A stretch of DNA of 64,000 bases, from the NCBI GenBank assembly GCA_040766325.1, contig JAXGQR010000005.1:124001-188000 (forward strand). Reading direction: 5' to 3'. The notes beneath the pieces were generated by a model. That model saw only the letters and a list, made by a program, of their open reading frames with translations. It was not told the DNA's origin and searched no databases. Below are positions 42,793 through 51,734 of the stretch, one piece after another (position 1 is the first letter of the stretch; each line of letters starts with the position of its first letter). The DNA comes from Dehalobacterium sp040766325. GTDB taxonomy: Bacteria; Bacillota; Dehalobacteriia; Dehalobacteriales; Dehalobacteriaceae. Both the position numbers and the translations under genes were made by a program.

Positions 42793-44283
42793 ATGATTAT
42801 TGTTGATATAAATAAATGTACCGGCTGCGGCAATTGTGAAAAGGATTGTCCGGTCGATGCAATTCAGGTTGTAAATGACAAAGCGGAGGTTGCAGAATAT
42901 TGTGTGGGATGCAGTATTTGCGTACGCACCTGTTTCTTTAATGCTTTAAAAAAAGAAGATGAGCCTAAAGCAAGTGCTGTGAAATGCACTTCCTGCCCGG
43001 TACAATGTGTGATTAAACCAGGTCGTACAGGGGCTTGCAAGCGCTATTATCATGGAGAAAACGGCTTGGTCAGAAACAGAGAATTGGTTACGGAGGTACC
43101 GGATCATCGTACGGCGGCTTCTGATCTAAAACCTTTAATTACAGCTGTAGGAGCCGGCACTACGTATCCTGATGCTAAGTATGCCCCACATATTGTGCAA
43201 GACATCCAAGACGCGGTGGAAGTGATCACGGTGGTAACGGAAGCTCCTTTAAGCTATAGCGGAGTGAAAATTAAAATTGACACCAACTTCTATATCGGGG
43301 ATGAAGGCGCCAAGGTCCGACGGGACGGCCGAGTGGTGGGTCTGCTCTATACAGAAGAGTATGGTTCTAAAATGATTTCCATTGGTGGTGCCAACCTTCT
43401 TACCGGCAAGGAGGGTTTTATCGTTGCGAAAACCATTGTCGATGTCAGTAACGGAGAAATGGTTACCTTGCATGTTGATAAAGGTGCGGTACTTGATCTG
43501 AAAGTGGGAGAAAGGCCGATAATTAATGGAAAACAGGATGAAAGAATGAGAGTGGGCTGCGGTAGTGCCACCGTAGGTTTGTTTGCCAAACAATTGTCGG
43601 AAGTGGTAGATGAGGCTATTGTTTTGGATTACCACGTAGTAGGTCTCCTTTCCGAACATGCTGCAGGAGAATATGTAGGGATGTGTTATAGCGGAGTAAC
43701 CCCGAATGCCCGACGGAGCACTCGAGGACGTTACTTTGGAGAACCGGGCGAAGGCTGGGGCGGCACGCATATTATGGGCCCCCTGGATGCTGTAGGCCAA
43801 TTAGATCTGAACCTGGTAAAACCGGGGATGAAGATTCTGGTGACCGATACCACGGGATCGAATTGTGCTCAACTTACCGTTGATGAGGAAGGTAAGGTCA
43901 AAGAGGTACCCATTGAACCCCAAGTTGAGGCCGTTGTTCAATTAATTCGCGATAACTGTGAAGAATCCAGGGTTTCGGCCATTTATTCCGGCGGCTCGGG
44001 AGGCAGCGCCCGAGGCGGCGTCACCACTTACCCGATAAAATTAACCCGTGCCATCCATAACGGTGATGCTAAACTTACCATTGGTGGGGCGGAAACCTTT
44101 GTTCTTCCCGGAGGCGGGATTAATTTTGTAGTAGATGTAGAAAAGGTGGTTCCCAAGGCCTTTACCTGGGTGCCCAGTCCTGCCACTGTAGCACCGATTG
44201 AATACACCATGACCAAAGAAAAATATAAAGAAATCGGCGGTCACATGGATGCTATCGTAGATGTAAGTAAAGTACGAAAATAA
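42793..44283 (+). CDS. hnr: 6-Hydroxynicotinate reductase
   Basis: Reduces 6-hydroxynicotinate to 1,4,5,6-tetrahydro-6-oxonicotinate with reduced ferredoxin, a dearomatising step. 496 residues. Residues 1-60 are a 2x[4Fe-4S] ferredoxin domain (CTGCGNCEKDCPVDAIQ and CVGCSICVRTC). Further cysteines CTSCPVQCVIKPGRTGAC follow near residue 75. The rest is the family-specific body with GTHIMGPLDAVGQ and YSGGSGGSARGGVTTYP. AGGGTGGAGG precedes the ATG. Low-potential electrons probably come from NifJ and NfnAB encoded in the same window. Confidence 0.9.
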   Translation: MIIVDINKCTGCGNCEKDCPVDAIQVVNDKAEVAEYCVGCSICVRTCFFNALKKEDEPKASAVKCTSCPVQCVIKPGRTGACKRYYHGENGLVRNRELVTEVPDHRTAASDLKPLITAVGAGTTYPDAKYAPHIVQDIQDAVEVITVVTEAPLSYSGVKIKIDTNFYIGDEGAKVRRDGRVVGLLYTEEYGSKMISIGGANLLTGKEGFIVAKTIVDVSNGEMVTLHVDKGAVLDLKVGERPIINGKQDERMRVGCGSATVGLFAKQLSEVVDEAIVLDYHVVGLLSEHAAGEYVGMCYSGVTPNARRSTRGRYFGEPGEGWGGTHIMGPLDAVGQLDLNLVKPGMKILVTDTTGSNCAQLTVDEEGKVKEVPIEPQVEAVVQLIRDNCEESRVSAIYSGGSGGSARGGVTTYPIKLTRAIHNGDAKLTIGGAETFVLPGGGINFVVDVEKVVPKAFTWVPSPATVAPIEYTMTKEKYKEIGGHMDAIVDVSKVRK

Positions 44284-44293
44284 AGGTGATAAA

Positions 44294-45145
44294 ATGTTTA
44301 CTTGGTTAGCGCCGGGTCGGTTACTTTTGGATTTTGGCCCCATTCAGGCGACAATTACCGCTTTTCGTGACGGGAAGCCTTTAGAGCATGAATTAGAAGA
44401 AGCTTGTGCTTTTGCGGAGGAACAATTGAAGGAATTGGTTGCTTATCTGCCTTTTGCCAGACTGACACCTGATGCTGTAAAGGAGACAAAAAATTTCCCC
44501 GATATTTTATTAAAAATGATGGATGCCGTAAAAAAAAGCGGCGATTGCGATCTCACATCTATGGCTACTGTAGCAGGCACCTTTTCCGATAAAATTGCCG
44601 ATTTTCTAGAGGAAAAAGGTGCGACAAAAGTGATGGTAAGTAATGGAGGAGATCTGGCCATCCGCTTAGGTCCCGGCGAATCAACCAAGGTAGGCATTGT
44701 TTCTGATATTAACGATCAATCCTTTTCGCATGTGATAGCTATCAAAGAGGACTCGTCTATCCGCGGCATTGCCACCAGTGGATTCGGCGGCAGGAGTTTT
44801 ACCAAGGGAATTGCCTCCGCAGCCGTAGCCTTTGGGAGAAATTGCCGTGAAGCGGATGCAGCAGCCACTTTGATCGGTAATCATTGCTTTAGTCCTGACC
44901 CGGGTATTATTCAGATCAGAGCGGAAGAACTGGATCCGGAAACCGATATTAAGGGACATCTGGTTACTTTGTCGGTGGGAGAACTATTGCCGGAAACAGT
45001 TGATAAGGCGCTTGAAAACGGCATGAAAAAGGTTCAGGAACTAATGCTGAATGAGACAATCCATGGTGCCGCTCTTTTTGTCGGAGGAAAGAGTTGTGTT
45101 TTGCCGGAGGATATTAAACAGGAGATTCAGGCGGTCAGAAAATAA
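44294..45145 (+). CDS. UPF0280 / ApbE-like protein of unknown role in the nicotinate operon
   Basis: 283 residues. VMVSNGGDLAIRLGPGE and SIRGIATSGFGGRSFTKGIASAAVAFG resemble the core of the UPF0280 family, which is structurally related to ApbE flavin transferases. No membrane helix. It starts 10 bases after hnr and precedes the AA_synth-family gene, so it is embedded in the pathway operon. Possible roles are flavin insertion for Hnr or handling of a pyridine intermediate. Neither can be shown from sequence. Confidence 0.75.
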   Translation: MFTWLAPGRLLLDFGPIQATITAFRDGKPLEHELEEACAFAEEQLKELVAYLPFARLTPDAVKETKNFPDILLKMMDAVKKSGDCDLTSMATVAGTFSDKIADFLEEKGATKVMVSNGGDLAIRLGPGESTKVGIVSDINDQSFSHVIAIKEDSSIRGIATSGFGGRSFTKGIASAAVAFGRNCREADAAATLIGNHCFSPDPGIIQIRAEELDPETDIKGHLVTLSVGELLPETVDKALENGMKKVQELMLNETIHGAALFVGGKSCVLPEDIKQEIQAVRK

Positions 45146-45183
45146 TCGTTTATTAAAAATTAATAATAAAGGAGTCGATACAA

Positions 45184-45777
45184 ATGGCTGAAATGAAACC
45201 GGAAATTAGAAAGATTTATACCTTTGTTGATGAGATTCATGCTGATGGAGCCCGTGCTTTGGAAATACCAAAGAAAAAAGCAGCAGTAGCAGCTGTTTTC
45301 AAAAACCCCTATGCCGGAGTCTATCAGGAAGATTTAAGCCTTCTTTATAAATGGAGTGAAGAATTGGGAGAAATGCTTACCAAGAAAGCTGTTGCAGCTT
45401 TAGGCGTAACGATGGATAAGGTTGAAAGTTACGGTAAAGGTGCTGTTTGTGGTGAAAAAGGTGAATTGGAACATTGTGCGGCTTTAATGCACCCGGCTTT
45501 GGGTAAACCCATGCGGGACAACGTGGGGGGTGGGAAGGCTATCATTCCTTCCGCGAAGAAATTAGGATATCCTGGTGTTGCTTTAGACGTACCCCTTCAT
45601 TTTAAGAATGCTGCTTTTGTGCGGAGTCATTTTGATGCCATGGAAGTACGTATTCCGGATGCTCCGCGCAGCGACGAGTTAGTTTTAATTGTAGCTGTTA
45701 CAGATTCCGGCAGACCATTCCCCAGAGTAGGCGGCTTAACTGTTGATGAAGCAAAATGTGAAGATGGCCTAAGATAA
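45184..45777 (+). CDS. AA_synth-family (DUF1185) protein of unknown function
   Basis: 197 residues matching the small amino acid synthesis family (PF06684 type): VFKNPYAGVYQEDLSLLYKWSEELGEML, VESYGKGAVCGEKGELEHCAALMHP, GGGKAIIPSAKKLGYPGVALDVPLHFKNAAFVRSHF in pieces, and VAVTDSGRPFPRVGGL near the end. The conserved His and Cys in LEHCAALMHP look functional. Members cluster with catabolic genes, but their reaction is unknown to me. Here it sits between the ring-opening genes and hgd. AAAGGAG precedes the ATG. Confidence 0.75.
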   Translation: MAEMKPEIRKIYTFVDEIHADGARALEIPKKKAAVAAVFKNPYAGVYQEDLSLLYKWSEELGEMLTKKAVAALGVTMDKVESYGKGAVCGEKGELEHCAALMHPALGKPMRDNVGGGKAIIPSAKKLGYPGVALDVPLHFKNAAFVRSHFDAMEVRIPDAPRSDELVLIVAVTDSGRPFPRVGGLTVDEAKCEDGLR

Positions 45778-45802
45778 ATAAGGATAATGATTGGGGGTAG
45801 AA

Positions 45803-46693
45803 ATGATGAAGGTGGGATTTATCGGGATCGGAGCCATGGGCATGCCTATGGCAAAGAATCTGCTAAAAGCCGGTTTCGATCTTACAGTTTCTGATGTGAG
45901 TGAAGAGGCTGTGGCTCAACTAGTTGATGCAGGAGCTAAAGCGGCGGATACCCCAAAAGAAGTAGCATTAGCCTCAGATGTTGTTATAACCATGCTGCCT
46001 AATTTTCAGATTGTGCAAAGCGTCATGTTGGGTGAATCCGGCGTGCTGGCTGGCGCGGAAAAAGGGATGACTGTAATCGATATGAGTAGTGTTTCCCCGA
46101 CCCAAACGAGACAGCTTGTTCCCCGGGCAGAAAAATTAGGTGTCAATTATCTTGATGCTCCTGTCAGCGGAGGTGTAGCAGGGGCGGAGAAAGGAACTCT
46201 CACCATCATGGTGGGAGGTCCTGCAGAGGTGATAGAAAAGATCATGCCTGTTCTAAAGGCAATGGGCAAAAAAATTTATCATGTTGGGGACGTAGGCGCA
46301 GGTGATGCCATGAAGATTGTCAATAATTTACTGTTGGGCATAAATATGGCTGCTCTGTCCGAGGCTTTGGTGTTAGGAGTAAAAGCCGGCTTGGATCCCC
46401 AAATGATGCGGGATATTATTGGCAGCAGTTCCGGTGGGAGCTATGCCTTGGAAGCTAAAATGCCAAACTTTATTTTAAAGGGTAATTTTGAACCGGGTTT
46501 TGCCATTGATTTGCAATATAAGGATTTGGAGTTGGCTTCTCAAACAGGAAAGGATCTAGGTATGCCTCTATTTATGGGCAATTTAGCACAGCAGATATTT
46601 GAACAAGCTCGGGCAACGGGTTTAGGAAATAGGGATATATCTGCGGTGATTCAGTTGTGGGAAAATTTAACTAATACTCAGGTAAGGGAATAG
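45803..46693 (+). CDS. hgd: 2-(Hydroxymethyl)glutarate dehydrogenase
   Basis: Reduces 2-formylglutarate to 2-(hydroxymethyl)glutarate with NADH. About 297 residues of the beta-hydroxyacid dehydrogenase family: Rossmann site GFIGIGAMGMPMAKNLLKAG near the N-terminus, substrate loop DAPVSGGVAGAEKGTLTIMV (near residue 118), and the catalytic Lys in GAGDAMKIVNNLLLG (near 171). The ATG at 45,803 follows GGGGG; an in-frame TTG at 45,791 is less likely. Length agrees with E. barkeri Hgd. Confidence 0.92.
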   Translation: MMKVGFIGIGAMGMPMAKNLLKAGFDLTVSDVSEEAVAQLVDAGAKAADTPKEVALASDVVITMLPNFQIVQSVMLGESGVLAGAEKGMTVIDMSSVSPTQTRQLVPRAEKLGVNYLDAPVSGGVAGAEKGTLTIMVGGPAEVIEKIMPVLKAMGKKIYHVGDVGAGDAMKIVNNLLLGINMAALSEALVLGVKAGLDPQMMRDIIGSSSGGSYALEAKMPNFILKGNFEPGFAIDLQYKDLELASQTGKDLGMPLFMGNLAQQIFEQARATGLGNRDISAVIQLWENLTNTQVRE

Positions 46694-46717
46694 CGGGCAA
46701 ATCTTGGAGGGATGTAA

Positions 46718-48136
46718 ATGGAGCGGATTCAAGAATTAGCTAGGAAAAAAGGATACCGCATTGGAGCTTTAACTTTAGGTGAATCTATTGAATTGGCCCA
46801 AGAGTTAAACTTAAAGGTCAGTGATGTGGTTATTTTTGAAGCCCAGATGAGAGACGGATTAACTGTTCAGGAAGTTTTAGAACGGGTCGCCAATGCTTTT
46901 AATCATAATTTAAAAGCATTGGAGGTCGGCTTAAACTCCGGTGAAAGCTTTTTGTTTGGCCGCAGTGCCCATGAACTGGCAGAGAATAATTTTGCCAAAA
47001 AGCTGATCGATGATGATTTTGTCAACCGAGCTGTGGTTTATACACTGGCGGCACAGATCGGCAATCATTCTGTCGGACTGGAACCATGTGCCGGAACAGG
47101 TGACTCTTGTCCCTATACCGGGTTATTCCGAGCCATGCTGGAAATGGCGGAGCGTGATCAGGTTTTAAGGGCCACTGCTGTATTACTCAAAGTCGGTACC
47201 ATCTTCCGTGCAGGAAAAACCGGCACGGGATGTAATATGGAGGGCTTCGGGGCGGGATCAGCTGCGTCTACAGCCGCTCTCGTGGAATTACGGGGAGGAA
47301 CACCGGAAGATATGGCTCGTGGCGTAGTGCTAGCAATTTCCCCTACCATTGCCGTTCCGTGTACACCCCGTGTGATGGTGCCCGGACTATGTGCGACTCA
47401 TATCGGTGGGGCCATCTTAAATGCCTCCTATACAGCAAATCTGGTGATAAATACCAATATACCGGTTAATGTTCCGGTAGATGTGATGATCGCTCTGGCG
47501 AAGGCGGTACATCCTGTTTCGGCAAAATATGTAGTTCCTCTGGTGATTAAATATCTTCAGCCATTCTTCAAGACTAATCAAGAAGTGGAACAATATATTA
47601 ACGACCAGGTCAAAGATAGTGAGAAGACGGCAATGCATGAAAGTATGGCGTTAGCCCTGAAGGAAGCTAGGGAATTATCAGAAAAAGCTAATCCGATAGT
47701 AAAGCCTTTTGGGGAAGCGGTGGTTGGTGGCAGCAGTCAGGCGGTGGGTTCTCCCACTAATGCGGCCCGTATTGCCCACGAATTAGCCCGGGGAGAGATT
47801 AAAAAGGTAAAAATTGAACTATATCCGGAGCTTTTTGTCCGGCGTGGGATTAATGTCCCGGGAATTCTAATGGGCGCCGTGTATGGAGCTCATACCGCAG
47901 ATGGAGAAATGTATCATGAGGTTATGGGCAAGGTTTTGGCCCAGGAAATTGAAGTAGAGAGTGTCCAGGTTGATGAGCCCCAGGTGCAACGTATCACAGT
48001 ATATGGGTCGGAAGGAGAGGCAGCTGTGGATGCTTTGAACCGAGGAGGGGGGCGACTGGTGATCCGGGATGCCACACCCAGCAAGGAAGAAGCCATAGCT
48101 GCGGCAGAAAAATTAGGGATTGTGGTAGTGGACTAA
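46718..48136 (+). CDS. hmd: 2-(Hydroxymethyl)glutarate dehydratase
   Basis: Removes water from 2-(hydroxymethyl)glutarate to form 2-methyleneglutarate. 472 residues related to iron-sulfur L-serine dehydratase. EPCAGTGDSCPYTGLFRAMLEMAERD, KTGTGCNMEGFGAGSAAST and VPCTPRVMVPGLCATHIGG supply cysteines for a [4Fe-4S] cluster. About residues 330-472 resemble the second serine dehydratase chain and end in an ACT-like stretch (RITVYGSEGEAAVDALN). Here both parts are fused. GGAGGG precedes the ATG. Confidence 0.9.
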   Translation: MERIQELARKKGYRIGALTLGESIELAQELNLKVSDVVIFEAQMRDGLTVQEVLERVANAFNHNLKALEVGLNSGESFLFGRSAHELAENNFAKKLIDDDFVNRAVVYTLAAQIGNHSVGLEPCAGTGDSCPYTGLFRAMLEMAERDQVLRATAVLLKVGTIFRAGKTGTGCNMEGFGAGSAASTAALVELRGGTPEDMARGVVLAISPTIAVPCTPRVMVPGLCATHIGGAILNASYTANLVINTNIPVNVPVDVMIALAKAVHPVSAKYVVPLVIKYLQPFFKTNQEVEQYINDQVKDSEKTAMHESMALALKEARELSEKANPIVKPFGEAVVGGSSQAVGSPTNAARIAHELARGEIKKVKIELYPELFVRRGINVPGILMGAVYGAHTADGEMYHEVMGKVLAQEIEVESVQVDEPQVQRITVYGSEGEAAVDALNRGGGRLVIRDATPSKEEAIAAAEKLGIVVVD

Positions 48137-48151
48137 GGGATGGGAGAAGTG

Positions 48152-49372
48152 ATGGCAATGAACGAAATCGAACAGATCCTGGCAAAAGCCGCCGGCAAAG
48201 CTCAGGTTGTCCCGGGGGAGGATATCACCATTAAGGTGGATCTGGTGATTTCCCATGATGTAACCGGTCCTATGGCGACAGAGGAATTTGAAAAAATCGG
48301 CATTGACCGTGTTTTCGATAAAGATAAGGTTGTTTTTGTTTTTGATCATATCATGCCGGCGGCAACGGTAGATGCCAAGGCCATGCAAAATCGAGTTAAG
48401 GTTTTTAGTAAAAAGTATCAAACGGTAATCTATGATAAGGGTCAGGGTGTGATTCATCAGGTGGTAGCTGAAAAGCACCCTGTGTCCCGAGGGGAAGTAG
48501 TGATCGGCGCGGATTCCCATACCTGTATGGCGGGAGCCTATGGTGCGATTGCCATTGGAGTGGGGGCTACTGAATTGGCGGCAGCCATGGCTACGGGAAC
48601 CATGGACATTGAAGTACCGGAGGTATATGAAATCAGGCTTTCCGGGCAGTTCTCTCCGGGTGTTTATGCCAAAGATTTGATTCTTCATTTAATCGGCAAG
48701 TATGGCACCGACGGATTTACCGATAAAGCTGTAGTCTATTCCGGCCCTGCTATGGCGGCGATGTCTTTGGAAGAAAAGATGACCATTGCCAATATGGGGA
48801 TCGAAATGGGTGCCATGATCAGTTATTTTTCCCAGCTGGAGGATATCGGACCTGTCGTGAAACAGGACCATTATGATTTAGGGGAAATCCCCCCGTGCAT
48901 CGCTTGTCCTCCTTCACCGGGCAATGTTGTGCCTGTTAAGGAGATAGCAGGCACACCAATTACCCAAGTGGTGATTGGTAGCTGCACCAATGGGCGGATC
49001 TCCGATATGAAAATTGCCGCTGAGGTTTTAGCTGGTGCTCAGGTTCATGAAGATGTAACCTTAATTATAGTACCGGCTTCTGATAAAATCGCTCAGGAGA
49101 TGGATGATCTGGGGATTACCAAAACCTTGCGGGGGGCAGGTGCGTTGGTAACCAACCCCGGATGCGGACCGTGCTTTGGTGCTCATTTAGGGTTGTTGAC
49201 CCAGGATGATGTGGCCGTGTCCACGACGAATCGAAATTTTCCCGGGCGGATGGGACACCGGGAGGCAAAAGTTTATTTGGCCTCTCCTCGGACGGCGGCA
49301 GAGAGTGCCGTTGCCGGCAATGTGGTGGTACCCGGTACCGTGAAATCACTTGAAGGGGGGGTCTCGTCATGA
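48152..49372 (+). CDS. dmdA: 2,3-Dimethylmaleate hydratase, large subunit
   Basis: About 406 residues of the aconitase/LeuC superfamily. Cluster cysteines are visible in VIGSCTNGRISDM, NPGCGPCFGAHLG and CIACPPSPGNVVP; TTNRNFPGRMGH is the substrate region. It hydrates dimethylmaleate to (2R,3S)-2,3-dimethylmalate. Start candidates are ATG 48,140, 48,152 and 48,158; GGGAG upstream favours 48,152. It overlaps dmdB by 4 bases (ATGA). Confidence 0.92.
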   Translation: MAMNEIEQILAKAAGKAQVVPGEDITIKVDLVISHDVTGPMATEEFEKIGIDRVFDKDKVVFVFDHIMPAATVDAKAMQNRVKVFSKKYQTVIYDKGQGVIHQVVAEKHPVSRGEVVIGADSHTCMAGAYGAIAIGVGATELAAAMATGTMDIEVPEVYEIRLSGQFSPGVYAKDLILHLIGKYGTDGFTDKAVVYSGPAMAAMSLEEKMTIANMGIEMGAMISYFSQLEDIGPVVKQDHYDLGEIPPCIACPPSPGNVVPVKEIAGTPITQVVIGSCTNGRISDMKIAAEVLAGAQVHEDVTLIIVPASDKIAQEMDDLGITKTLRGAGALVTNPGCGPCFGAHLGLLTQDDVAVSTTNRNFPGRMGHREAKVYLASPRTAAESAVAGNVVVPGTVKSLEGGVSS

Positions 49373-49890
49373 ATTTAGCAGAAGAAATTACAGGTAGGGT
49401 TTGGTTGTTTAAAGATGATGTAGACACAGATCAGATTCTACCGGGATATGCCATGGCGGCTCCCAGAGAAAAATTAAAGGAATTTGCTTTAGCTGGTAGT
49501 GACTATCCGAATTTTTCACAAGAAATACAACCAGGCGATATCATTGTCGGAGGAAAAAATTTTGGCAGCGGATCCAGCCGAGAACAAGCGCCGGTGGCAC
49601 TTAAGGAGGCGGGTGTCAGCGTGGTGATTGCCCAATCAATTGCGCGGATTTTCCGTCGTAACAGCATCAATATTGGTCTACCGGTACTTATTGCCGATTT
49701 GGCTCCTTATGTGAAGCATGGCGACGAGATTACCGTTAACTTAAAAGAAGCAAAAATCACTGTCAAAGGTTCCGGTGTGCAAATCAAAGGAAAAGAATTA
49801 TCACCTAGTGTATTGGAAACCTTGGAATGTGGCGGTTTAATAAATAAAGTGCGTAAGCAGTTTGGATTGGGACTGCAGGAGGGAAAGTAA
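49369..49890 (+). CDS. dmdB: 2,3-Dimethylmaleate hydratase, small subunit
   Basis: 173 residues of the LeuD type: GRVWLFKDDVDTDQILPGYAM at the N-terminus, then KNFGSGSSREQAPVALKEAGVSVVIAQSIARIFRRNSINIG in pieces, the swivel domain. It pairs with DmdA to form the [4Fe-4S] hydratase. It overlaps dmdA by 4 bases and shares its last base with the start of mgm. Confidence 0.93.
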   Translation: MNLAEEITGRVWLFKDDVDTDQILPGYAMAAPREKLKEFALAGSDYPNFSQEIQPGDIIVGGKNFGSGSSREQAPVALKEAGVSVVIAQSIARIFRRNSINIGLPVLIADLAPYVKHGDEITVNLKEAKITVKGSGVQIKGKELSPSVLETLECGGLINKVRKQFGLGLQEGK

Positions 49891-51734
49891 TGCAGGAGAA
49901 AACAAAAAAAATAATCAGAGAAGATTATGAGCGGGTACAGGCCTACGCTCGGGTCTTTGGGGTAGAGATGCCTGTTGTAGAGGAAGACGGCACCGTGACC
50001 GGTCTGCCTTTGCCCTATCCCCGGGAAGTAAACGGGGTGGTACGAAGCGGGTATCGGATTGCGGAGCTAGGCAGAAAAGCAGCAGAAACGGGGAACCCTG
50101 TTTTAAATCCTATTTTAGGTAGAAATTCGGCTGAGGAAACTTATCGAGAAAGTCAAGCTATGTATGAGAAGGCAGAAGAGCTGGGGATTACCTTGTTTCA
50201 TTTTGTTCATTCTGAAGCCACCCGGCATATTGATCCCTTAGATGGAGAGGAATTGATTGAGCAGTCCCGAGGTAAGGGCGGCATTACTCCACAGGGGGAA
50301 AGAGATTTTATCGCCTTAGGAGGCGGTGCCAAGCATCCGGTGCGCATTAATGCTACAGGGGATACACCTCATCTTTCTATTCTTAATGCGTTAATTGCCG
50401 GATTTGACGGGACCGATATCGGTCCCGTCATCCATGTACATTTTGGCGGCAGAGGGATTCATGATTATCGAACCAAGGTTATGAATGGGTATAAGGCTTT
50501 GGAAATCTGTGCGGAAAATAATATTTTTGTCCAGATCGATTCACATAAACATTTAAATAATATTGAAGGTACAGACGGAATGGCTTTAGCCATGTGCCTG
50601 CTTGCAGAAGGATTGGCCGTTTTAGCCGGTCTTCCCCGGGAATTGGGCGCCATTCAAATGAATGTGACAGGAATCAATCTTTTGGCTGATCTGGCCGTGA
50701 TGCGTGCTTTTCGACATTGTATGTGGAGCGAGCATTTAATTGTGGTACCGGAAACCTTCCAGTCACCCCCCGGTGATTTGATTGCTGAACAAGGTCATTT
50801 TGCTCGAATGGCGATCAGTGCAAAATTGGGGGGAGCTAATTTCTATCGACCGAAGGCAGCAGAGTCTGTCGGTATTCCCACAGGAAGTTCCATGGCCAAG
50901 GCCATCTGGGCCAGTCAGAACATTTTTGACAACATGGTCCCTGTAGACATTCAAGATCCGAAAATTGATCAAAGAAAGCAGGAGATAATCTCCGAGGCCA
51001 TGGCAGTTTTGGCTAAGGCTTTAAAAATAGAGGGAGAAATACAACCCCAAGATATTACACCGGAATTTTGGCAGAAATATCAGGTGGAAGAATTGGTAGA
51101 CCTAATCGTTACTGCCGGAAAATCCGGAATTTTAGATTGTCCGAGAGCCGGGGGCTGGGATCTGAAAAGAGGTGTGCACACCCACCGGGATCGAGATGGG
51201 GTAAAAAGATATGTCAAGGGATATGGGCCCTGCGGCATTGACCCGGAAAAACTGGCTTTTACAGAAGAGCCGATTGAAGTACATGAAGACCGGAAGGTGA
51301 CCAAATCCATTAAGCTTCTCTTGGCCACAGTGGGAGCCGATGCTCATGTGGTGGGCATTAATACCATTCGTGAAGCCTTTGAAGAAGCAGGATACGAAGT
51401 CATTTTTCTCAGGGGGATGAATCTTCCGGAAACAGTAGCGGAGGTTGCCGCTGAAGCAAAGGTTGACGTTATTGGTGTTAGCAATCTTTTAGGTTTAGGC
51501 ATTCAACTATTTCCCCGCGTGAAGCAAAGACTTAAGGAGCTTGGTTTAGCAGAGAAAACCGTGGTTATGGCGGGAGGCCGTATTGCTGAAAAAGAAGAGG
51601 AACACGCTTTTTATGAAGATAAAATTGCCAATGAAGGTCTAGGTTTCTTGGATGTAGACGGATTTTTTGGTCCGGGCACCGATCCTCAAAATGTAATCGC
51701 TTGGGTGGAAAAAGCGGTAAAGGAGAGGAAATAA
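49890..51734 (+). CDS. mgm: 2-Methyleneglutarate mutase (adenosylcobalamin)
   Basis: Rearranges 2-methyleneglutarate to (R)-3-methylitaconate by a radical carbon skeleton shift. 614 residues. The N-terminal TIM barrel resembles other B12 mutases (HFVHSEATRHIDPLDGEELI, HVHFGGRGIHDYRTKVMNGY, QIDSHKHLNNIEGTDGMALA in parts). The C-terminal B12 domain begins near residue 470. The DxHxxG motif DAHVVG near residue 483 gives the base-off histidine, followed by GVSNLLGLG and VVMAGGRI. GGAGGG precedes the ATG. A MutL/GlmL-type gene two positions downstream may keep it active. Confidence 0.93.
   Translation: MQEKTKKIIREDYERVQAYARVFGVEMPVVEEDGTVTGLPLPYPREVNGVVRSGYRIAELGRKAAETGNPVLNPILGRNSAEETYRESQAMYEKAEELGITLFHFVHSEATRHIDPLDGEELIEQSRGKGGITPQGERDFIALGGGAKHPVRINATGDTPHLSILNALIAGFDGTDIGPVIHVHFGGRGIHDYRTKVMNGYKALEICAENNIFVQIDSHKHLNNIEGTDGMALAMCLLAEGLAVLAGLPRELGAIQMNVTGINLLADLAVMRAFRHCMWSEHLIVVPETFQSPPGDLIAEQGHFARMAISAKLGGANFYRPKAAESVGIPTGSSMAKAIWASQNIFDNMVPVDIQDPKIDQRKQEIISEAMAVLAKALKIEGEIQPQDITPEFWQKYQVEELVDLIVTAGKSGILDCPRAGGWDLKRGVHTHRDRDGVKRYVKGYGPCGIDPEKLAFTEEPIEVHEDRKVTKSIKLLLATVGADAHVVGINTIREAFEEAGYEVIFLRGMNLPETVAEVAAEAKVDVIGVSNLLGLGIQLFPRVKQRLKELGLAEKTVVMAGGRIAEKEEEHAFYEDKIANEGLGFLDVDGFFGPGTDPQNVIAWVEKAVKERK

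Noticed and set aside
46718..48136. L-serine dehydratase
   Set aside because: The fold is the same, but the operon context (hgd before, dmdA and mgm after) makes hydroxymethylglutarate dehydratase far more likely.
48152..49890. 3-Isopropylmalate dehydratase LeuCD for leucine synthesis
   Set aside because: No leuA or leuB nearby, and the pair lies between hmd and mgm; dimethylmaleate hydratase fits.
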